A stretch of DNA of 5,223 nucleotides from Marinagarivorans sp. UBA5868 (GTDB taxonomy: Bacteria > Pseudomonadota > Gammaproteobacteria > Pseudomonadales > Cellvibrionaceae): NCBI GenBank assembly GCA_002432095.1, contig DJFQ01000136.1:3185-8407 (forward strand), in the 5' to 3' direction. The position numbers and the translations under genes are program-made. Positions 1 through 5,223 of the stretch are shown in pieces (position 1 is the stretch's first letter; the number at the start of each line of letters is the position of its first letter). The notes under the pieces were generated by a model that saw only the letters and a program-made list of their open reading frames with translations, was not told the DNA's origin and did no database searches.

Positions 1-1997
1 GTGAGCTTTCGAAAGCAGAAGAAGCTGAATTGGAGCGGGTAAGCCAGGAGTTCCTCGATTATCGCACCCAAAGTGAAGCCAGAGGGCATCAGCGAGTGGA
101 GCGCGTGCGCGACGTTGTTGAGCGTTATCAGGACGAAGCCGAAATATTTGTGGGCGGAGTTTCCATGATTACGGCGGACATGATCAGTTTTATCAAAAAG
201 GACTTGGTGATCTTCGGCACAGCGACAGTACTTTTTATTATTCTGGTGCTGGCAGTTATTTTCCGCTCCTTGCGGTTTACGGTGATTCCTGTTGTGACAT
301 GTCTCACTGCGGTGCTGGTTATGTTGGGCATGCTGAGTTGGTTGGATTGGCGACTCACCGTCATTTCAAGCAACTTCGTCGCGTTGCTGTTGATCATTTC
401 GCTGGCGATTATCATCCACTTGGTGGTGCGTTATCGGGAGTTCGCGGATGAGAATCCGGAATGGTCCCAGCAACGCCTCGTCAGCGAGACGGTGCGATTT
501 ATGGTTAAGCCGTGCCTGTACACCACCTTGACGACCATGGTTGCATTTATGTCCTTGGTGGTTAGTGGGATTCGTCCGGTGATCGACTTCGGCTGGATGA
601 TGACGATTGGTCTTTTATTCGCGCTTATCCTGGCGTTTCTTTTTCTGCCTGCCAGCCTGATGCTGCTTCCTCGCTCGAAAGCCAATCCGCGAGAACAGGC
701 GGCAGCGAACCGCAAACCATTAACACTTTATTGTTCACAGTTTGTCGAGTATCACGGCGGCGTGGTTCTGACGGTGAGTCTCGCGTTACTGGTTTTAAGC
801 GTTTGGGGTATTTCGCGCTTGCAGGTCGAAAATCGCTTTATTGATTATTTTCACGAGTCGACAGAAATTTACCGAGGATTATCGGTGATCGACCAAAAGC
901 TGGGCGGCACTACGTCCCTTGATATTGTTATTAACGCTCGTGCTGCCAGTGGTTTTACAACTGAGGAAGATATAACACCTACATTCACGGACGAAGATGA
1001 TCCATTTGCAGAAGCGGATCATTTTGACGAGTCAGATCCATTTGGCCAACTCAATCCCGCTGCAGAGGAAGACCCCTTCGCGGATGCAGACCCTTTATCT
1101 GAACATGGCGATGAATCCACCAGTTATTGGATGACAGTGGCAGGTCTCGAACAAATCGAGAAAATTCATGACTATTTAGAGACCTTGCCTGAGGTTGGCA
1201 AGGTTCAATCGTTAGGCATTCTTTATAAGGTGGGCAAAGAACTGAACGGTACGCTGAATAATTTTGAGCTTGCCGTAATGGACAAAGCGCTGTCGCCGGA
1301 CGTGCGTAAAGTTCTTGTAGACCCATATCTGAATGGTGCGCAAGAAACCCGCATCACTATGCGGGTGAAAGATTCGTATCCCGGTTTGAAGCGCGCGGAG
1401 CTGGTGGAGCGTATCCGCCAACACCTTACGGAAGATTTGAGTTTGGATGCAGAGCATGTCCGCTTTACCGGGCTGCTGGTGCTTTATAACAATATGCTGC
1501 AGAGCTTGTTCAGCTCTCAGATTGTCACCCTGGGAGTCGTGTTTTTTTGCATCATGCTGATGTTCGTTGTGCTCTTTCGTTCAGTATTGGTCGCGCTGGT
1601 CGCAATTCTGCCAAACGTGCTGGCAGCTTTGAGTGTATTAGGTGGAATGGGTTTGATCGGCATACCACTGGATATGATGACAATCACCATTGCCGCCATC
1701 ACAGTAGGTATAGGTGTCGATGACACTATTCACTATATTCACCGGTTCAAAAAAGAAGTGGCGATTGATGGCGACTATGTTGCGGCGATGCACCGCTCGC
1801 ATGGTTCCATTGGCAAGGCCATGTACTACACCTCGGTCATTATCATTTTTGGCTTTTCTATTATGGTGTTGTCGGAGTTTATTCCAACGATTTATTTTGG
1901 CTTGTTGACCGGTCTCGCGATGTTTGCCGCGTTGATGGGCGCGTTGTTTCTACTACCGAAATTGATACTGGTGGTTCGCCCTTTTAAGCTTGCGTAA
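1..1997 (+). CDS. RND/MMPL-superfamily exporter, 3' part (5'-truncated by window edge)
   Basis: This inner-membrane protein resembles the predicted RND-superfamily exporters (MMPL/SSD type), which move lipids or hydrophobic compounds using the proton gradient; its substrate is unknown. The frame is open to the left edge, so the real start lies upstream. The TTG at position 30 is an internal Leu codon in a continuous frame (first full codon at 3; 664 residues visible). I see the end of periplasmic loop 1 (nt 3-200), five membrane segments (about nt 201-269, 276-342, 357-428, 514-580, 594-668), a seventh RND helix (757-822), a large second periplasmic domain (823-1515), and five more helices (1518-1583, 1584-1661, 1668-1736, 1827-1880, 1887-1970). 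This equals the 12-helix RND plan minus TM1. The second half carries the family motif GIGVDD (Asp codons 1719-1724); the first half lacks these acids. An acidic DPF-rich insert lies in the second periplasmic domain. Family assignment is firm, substrate is not. Confidence 0.9.
   Translation, partial: ELSKAEEAELERVSQEFLDYRTQSEARGHQRVERVRDVVERYQDEAEIFVGGVSMITADMISFIKKDLVIFGTATVLFIILVLAVIFRSLRFTVIPVVTCLTAVLVMLGMLSWLDWRLTVISSNFVALLLIISLAIIIHLVVRYREFADENPEWSQQRLVSETVRFMVKPCLYTTLTTMVAFMSLVVSGIRPVIDFGWMMTIGLLFALILAFLFLPASLMLLPRSKANPREQAAANRKPLTLYCSQFVEYHGGVVLTVSLALLVLSVWGISRLQVENRFIDYFHESTEIYRGLSVIDQKLGGTTSLDIVINARAASGFTTEEDITPTFTDEDDPFAEADHFDESDPFGQLNPAAEEDPFADADPLSEHGDESTSYWMTVAGLEQIEKIHDYLETLPEVGKVQSLGILYKVGKELNGTLNNFELAVMDKALSPDVRKVLVDPYLNGAQETRITMRVKDSYPGLKRAELVERIRQHLTEDLSLDAEHVRFTGLLVLYNNMLQSLFSSQIVTLGVVFFCIMLMFVVLFRSVLVALVAILPNVLAALSVLGGMGLIGIPLDMMTITIAAITVGIGVDDTIHYIHRFKKEVAIDGDYVAAMHRSHGSIGKAMYYTSVIIIFGFSIMVLSEFIPTIYFGLLTGLAMFAALMGALFLLPKLILVVRPFKLA
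957..1118 (+). repeat. Acidic DPF-repeat segment in the exporter's periplasmic domain
   Basis: These 54 codons (fragment residues 319-372) contain 20 Asp/Glu and no Lys or Arg. Imperfect repeats of the type (E/D)DPFA recur: DDPFAEAD, SDPFGQL and EDPFADADPL. By topology the segment lies in the periplasmic domain between helices 7 and 8. It looks like a low-complexity, possibly flexible or cation-binding insert. The repeat is mainly at protein level, although GATCCATTTG occurs twice in the DNA (near 999 and 1035). The function is unknown. Confidence 0.7.
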
Positions 1998-2007
1998 TTT
2001 ATAGCAC

Positions 2008-2889
2008 TCAACTCTCTTTAATCTGTTCCCAAAAAGCCCGAACAATCGGGCTTTTTAGTCTTTTTGTCAGAACACAAATCCCCACCTCATAAGGCTTTAG
2101 GAAAGGTTGAATTGAGTGTGGTTTCACTTTGTTCGCCAGCGGGCTGTTTTCGAGCACGATCTGCGGCACCAATCCGACGCCCAGTCCGAGGCTCACCATG
2201 CTGACAATCGCTTCATGTCCGGCAACCTGAGCATAGATTCGGGGATTGATACGACGTCGACGAAACCAGGTATCGAGCCGATCTCTCGCTACGCCCCGCT
2301 CAGACACTATATATGGGATGGATTGCCAGTAACTCTGTGTATCTGTCGCTGGAGATGGCGACCAAGGCGAGTCTGCAGGTTGGATCAGCACCAATGGGGA
2401 ATACATGATCCTTTTAAAATCCATTTCCTGTGGCATGGTTTCTTGGCGCGCCGCGATCGCTACATCTTCGTGCCCAGCAACCACTCGCTCAATGGCGAGA
2501 GCGGGATCGCCAGTGTGCAGCTTGATTTCAATCAGCGTATGTTTCCGGCGGAAATTAGCGAGAATTTCATAGAGAAACGAATAACTCGCGGTCACCGAGC
2601 AATACAGACTCAACGCCCCTTGTAACTGCGTCGAATTCATTTGAATGTTGTCCCGCAAAGTATCCCACTGCTGGAGCGTCTCCCGGGCGAAACTCACCAA
2701 TCGCGAACCCGCGGGGGTGAGTTCGGCTGAGCGGTTATCGCGCAAGAAGAGCTGAGCACCCAGCTCTTCCTCCAGTTGCTGTATGCAGCGACTCAGAGTC
2801 GAAGGGCTTATATGACTAAGCTCGGCCGCCCGGTTGAAGTGGAGCGTTTGCGTGAGCGTTAGAAATTGACGAAGCTGAGTAAGGTTCAT
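2008..2889 (-). CDS. ilvY: IlvY, LysR-type activator of ilvC
   Basis: This cytoplasmic LysR-family regulator of 293 residues activates ilvC when it binds acetolactate or acetohydroxybutyrate, the substrates of IlvC (known for E. coli IlvY, about 297 residues). The N-terminal winged helix-turn-helix covers about residues 1-60, with the recognition region SPSTLSRCIQQLEEELG and then LFLRDNR. The effector domain has IlvY-like signatures: CSVTASYS at 97-104, EIKLHTGD, WFRRRRI, and AGHEAIVSMVSLGLGVGLVPQIVLENSP near the C-terminus. I chose ATG at 2889 because MNLTQLRQFL aligns with the E. coli start. A TTG at 2940 would add 17 residues and run into the ilvC -35 box. No strong Shine-Dalgarno is visible before the ATG, so translation may be weak, as suits a regulator. 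The gene is divergent from ilvC, the classic ilvYC arrangement. Its last codons contain a terminator hairpin. Confidence 0.93.
   Translation of the reverse strand: MNLTQLRQFLTLTQTLHFNRAAELSHISPSTLSRCIQQLEEELGAQLFLRDNRSAELTPAGSRLVSFARETLQQWDTLRDNIQMNSTQLQGALSLYCSVTASYSFLYEILANFRRKHTLIEIKLHTGDPALAIERVVAGHEDVAIAARQETMPQEMDFKRIMYSPLVLIQPADSPWSPSPATDTQSYWQSIPYIVSERGVARDRLDTWFRRRRINPRIYAQVAGHEAIVSMVSLGLGVGLVPQIVLENSPLANKVKPHSIQPFLKPYEVGICVLTKRLKSPIVRAFWEQIKES
2031..2065 (+). terminator. Rho-independent terminator of the exporter gene, inside the ilvY 3' end
   Basis: A perfect 10-bp inverted repeat, AAAAAGCCCG (2031-2040) and CGGGCTTTTT (2047-2056), encloses the 6-nt loop AACAAT. On the + strand the GCCCG/CGGGC stem is followed by TTTTTAGTCTTTTT, a good U-rich tail 34 nt after the exporter stop codon. 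On the minus strand the same hairpin is followed by only five T and then GGG, and it falls within ilvY codons before the ilvY stop. It most likely ends the exporter transcript. Activity toward ilvY would depend on whether translating ribosomes keep the hairpin open. Confidence 0.8.
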
Positions 2890-4019
<1,130 letters not shown>

Positions 4020-4028
4020 TCTCCTTTG

Positions 4029-4060
4029 AGCTGCGCTGATCATCAGTGCAGCTTTCCCCT
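4029..4060 (+). terminator. Hairpin after ilvC, probable weak terminator
   Basis: An 11-bp stem is formed by AGCTGCGCTGA (4029-4039) and TCAGTGCAGCT (4043-4053) with a 3-nt loop and one G-U pair. It begins 9 nt after the ilvC stop codon. The downstream tract is TTTCCCCTCCTTGTCT, which has few consecutive U, so termination may be partial. It could also act as a 3'-end stabiliser for ilvC mRNA. Confidence 0.55.
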
Positions 4061-4062
4061 CC

Positions 4063-4091
4063 TTGTCTACCCCATAGCCACAGAATATAGG
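4063..4091 (+). promoter_or_regulatory. Candidate pssA promoter
   Basis: TTGTCT (4063-4068) and TATAGG (4086-4091) are spaced by 17 bp, each matching the sigma-70 consensus at four of six positions. This would place the start near 4098 and leave a leader of about 70 nt before pssA. The leader can form a small hairpin, CCAAC (4126-4130) with GTTGG (4142-4146). The promoter is plausible but modest, and pssA may also be read from ilvC through the weak hairpin. Confidence 0.35.
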
Positions 4092-4170
4092 CTGTTATAC
4101 CATGCCTTCGCTTGTGTAAATGCAACCAACCTGATCTGCTTGTTGGCAACGTTCACGAAGAAGGGCTGTT

Positions 4171-5028
4171 ATGAATAAAGAATCTGGCGAAGAGCAACAA
4201 GAAAACCCACTGTTGAACATAGTAGATGAGCATGAGGAGGAGGTGGTTACTCCTTCTGGGCAAAAAGAGCGGCACAAAGGGGTATATCTGCTACCAAATA
4301 TTTTTACCACCGCCGCATTATTTGCTGGGTTTTATGCAATTATTTCCGGTATGAAAGGAAATTTTGAAGCAGCGGGTATGGCAATTATCGTTGCGCAGCT
4401 TATGGACGGCTTTGATGGCCGCATCGCGCGTCTTACCAATACGACCAGTGCATTTGGTGTCCAATATGACAGCCTTTCTGACATGGTGTCGTTTGGTCTT
4501 GCTCCCTCCTTGGTGATTTTCAGCTGGGGATTGGAGCCTCTTGGAAAATTTGGTTGGGCTGCTGCTTTTTTGTTTGCCGCTTGTGCTGCGTTGCGACTAG
4601 CGCGGTTTAACACCCAAGTGGAAACAGTGGATAAGCGTTATTTTGTCGGACTTGCGAGCCCTCCAGCGGCAGCGATATTAGCGACGACTGTTTGGCTATG
4701 GCATGACTCTGTGCCGCCCTATGAGGTATCTGTTCTTGTCGCAGTGATAACGGTTTTGGTTGGGCTTTTAATGGTATCCAATGTCCGTTACACGAGTTTC
4801 AAAGGTTTAAATCTGCGAGGCCGGGTGCCATTTGTGGTGATGTTGGCGGCGCTCTTGATATTCATAGTGATTGTGATAGATCCGCCGACCGTGTTGTTGC
4901 TTATGGCATGTATATACTGTCTTTCCGGTCCGGTAATGTGGCTTGTTGCTTACCGTAAATCAATTGTCCCTGAAGTAGCTTCTTCTGTGTCGTCAGGCGA
5001 ACATACGGATGACAAAAAAAGTAGTTGA
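4171..5028 (+). CDS. pssA: CDP-diacylglycerol-serine O-phosphatidyltransferase (phosphatidylserine synthase)
   Basis: This inner-membrane enzyme transfers phosphatidate from CDP-diacylglycerol to L-serine, giving phosphatidylserine and CMP; decarboxylation then yields phosphatidylethanolamine. The 285-residue protein has the complete CDP-alcohol phosphatidyltransferase signature: D79, D82-G83, A86-R87, G96, D100 and D104. The PssA-like motifs LRLARFNT (141-148), FVGLASPPAAA (158-168) and SNVRYTSFK (203-211) follow. Hydrophobic segments lie at about 40-60, 65-78, 105-121, 127-143, 159-176, 186-203, 219-236 and 240-261. This is the membrane-integral type, not the E. coli phospholipase-D-like type. 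Residues 1-36 form a hydrophilic, Glu-rich tail before the first helix. The ATG is preceded by GAAGAAGGG (4157-4165), 5 nt upstream. The gene follows ilvC, and its last codons (K-K-S-S-stop) overlap the first rrn-type promoter. Confidence 0.95.
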   Translation: MNKESGEEQQENPLLNIVDEHEEEVVTPSGQKERHKGVYLLPNIFTTAALFAGFYAIISGMKGNFEAAGMAIIVAQLMDGFDGRIARLTNTTSAFGVQYDSLSDMVSFGLAPSLVIFSWGLEPLGKFGWAAAFLFAACAALRLARFNTQVETVDKRYFVGLASPPAAAILATTVWLWHDSVPPYEVSVLVAVITVLVGLLMVSNVRYTSFKGLNLRGRVPFVVMLAALLIFIVIVIDPPTVLLLMACIYCLSGPVMWLVAYRKSIVPEVASSVSSGEHTDDKKSS

Positions 5029-5127
5029 CGCGATAGAGTGCCATCAAGATAATGCGCGTCCTCCGGTTGGGGTGAAACGAAAAGGATCATGGATGAGCAA
5101 GGGCAAAAAGAGCAAAAAAAGTAGTTG
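5013..5127 (+). repeat. Direct repeat of 15 bp, one copy in each rrn promoter
   Basis: The block CAAAAAAAGTAGTTG occurs at 5013-5027 and again at 5113-5127, exactly 100 bp apart. It covers the A-tract and the start of each -35 box. A second shared element, AATGCGCG followed by CCT, spans the end of each -10 and the discriminator (from 5051 and from 5150, with a one-base indel). This suggests an ancestral promoter duplication or strong parallel constraint. Confidence 0.8.
5014..5060 (+). promoter_or_regulatory. rrn-type promoter P1, overlapping the pssA stop codon
   Basis: A run of seven A (5014-5020) lies just upstream of -35 TTGACG (5025-5030), then a 17-bp spacer, -10 GATAAT (5048-5053) and the GC-rich discriminator GCGCGTC. 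Both boxes match consensus at five of six positions. The A-tract resembles a proximal UP element and the discriminator resembles those of E. coli rrn P1 promoters, which are repressed by ppGpp and DksA. The start should be near 5060. The pssA TGA (5026-5028) lies within the -35 hexamer. Confidence 0.75.
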
Positions 5128-5159
5128 CCAAGCCCAGAAAAATGCGTAGAATGCGCGCC
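5114..5159 (+). promoter_or_regulatory. rrn-type promoter P2
   Basis: Seven A (5114-5120) precede -35 TTGCCA (5125-5130), a 16-bp spacer, -10 TAGAAT (5147-5152) and discriminator GCGCGCC. Layout and sequence closely copy P1, 100 bp upstream. The predicted start is about 5159. It lies directly upstream of the boxA-bearing leader and could be the main rRNA promoter, although the P1 hexamers are nearer consensus. Confidence 0.75.
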
Positions 5160-5223
5160 TCACCAACACGGTGACACACTAAAACTCAGGCAGTTTGGTG
5201 CTATTTAACAGACAGGATCAAGC
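5160..5223 (+). other. Leader of an rRNA operon (16S gene expected beyond the window)
   Basis: After promoter P2 the sequence runs to the window edge without a credible coding frame. It has a small CACC/GGTG hairpin (5161-5173), an alternative CACCAA/TTGGTG pairing (5161-5166 with 5195-5200), then boxA and GATCAAGC, similar to text seen upstream of gammaproteobacterial 16S genes. The mature 16S 5' end is not reached, so no rRNA gene is annotated. Confidence 0.7.
5199..5210 (+). promoter_or_regulatory. boxA antitermination site of the rrn leader
   Basis: TGCTATTTAACA differs at a single base from the E. coli rrn boxA TGCTCTTTAACA. In rRNA leaders this RNA element recruits NusB/NusE (S10) so that polymerase resists Rho. 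Its place just after two rrn-type promoters makes the assignment strong. Confidence 0.75.

Noticed and set aside
30..32. TTG at 30 as the true start of the exporter
   Set aside because: The frame is open to the window edge, and the protein would lack TM1 and most of the first periplasmic loop.
2116..2625. 169-codon open frame on the + strand opposite ilvY
   Set aside because: It lies wholly antisense to a well-recognised gene, and its translation shows no recognisable domain.
4121..4150. CCAAC/GTTGG hairpin before pssA as a riboswitch
   Set aside because: The stem is only five pairs with an 11-nt loop, and no known riboswitch core is visible.
5013..5028. A7 run in pssA as a programmed frameshift site
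   Set aside because: The zero frame reads AAA AAA AGT, and slippage by one inserted A leads to a stop almost at once, changing only the last residues; the A-tract is better explained by the promoter.

Overview
The window looks like a stretch of gammaproteobacterial chromosome. A short class I ketol-acid reductoisomerase is followed by a CDP-alcohol-type phosphatidylserine synthase, as in Pseudomonas-like genomes, and a divergent ilvY is present as in enteric bacteria and their relatives. The moderate G+C, these protein sequences and an E. coli-like rrn boxA suggest a marine Cellvibrionales- or Alteromonadales-type organism. That placement is inference from memory of the families, not a database match.

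Layout from left to right. (1) Positions 1-1997 (+) hold the 3' part of a gene for an RND/MMPL-superfamily membrane exporter whose start lies before the window. (2) It converges, across a 10-bp gap, on ilvY (2008-2889, -), a LysR-type activator. A perfect hairpin terminator (2031-2056) serves the exporter but sits inside the last ilvY codons. (3) A 113-bp divergent control region (2890-3002) separates ilvY from ilvC (3003-4019, +). It holds a convincing ilvC promoter and a dyad that may be an IlvY site. (4) After a hairpin and a candidate promoter comes pssA (4171-5028, +). (5) The last 200 bp carry two tandem promoters of ribosomal-RNA type, spaced 100 bp apart on a shared 15-bp block, then a boxA antitermination site. 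The window therefore ends in the leader of an rRNA operon, with the 16S gene expected just beyond the right edge.

IlvY senses the acetohydroxyacid substrates of IlvC and switches on ilvC for valine, isoleucine and leucine synthesis. PssA makes phosphatidylserine, the precursor of phosphatidylethanolamine. The rrn promoters carry GC-rich discriminators typical of stringent (ppGpp/DksA) control. The exporter is a separate, oppositely oriented unit.

The genes are mostly housekeeping, and I see no mobile element, CRISPR array or defence system. The unusual points are architectural: a terminator inside ilvY codons, an rrn promoter whose -35 box contains the pssA stop codon, duplicated promoter modules, an acidic DPF-repeat insert in the exporter, and loss of the charged membrane pair in the exporter's first half.
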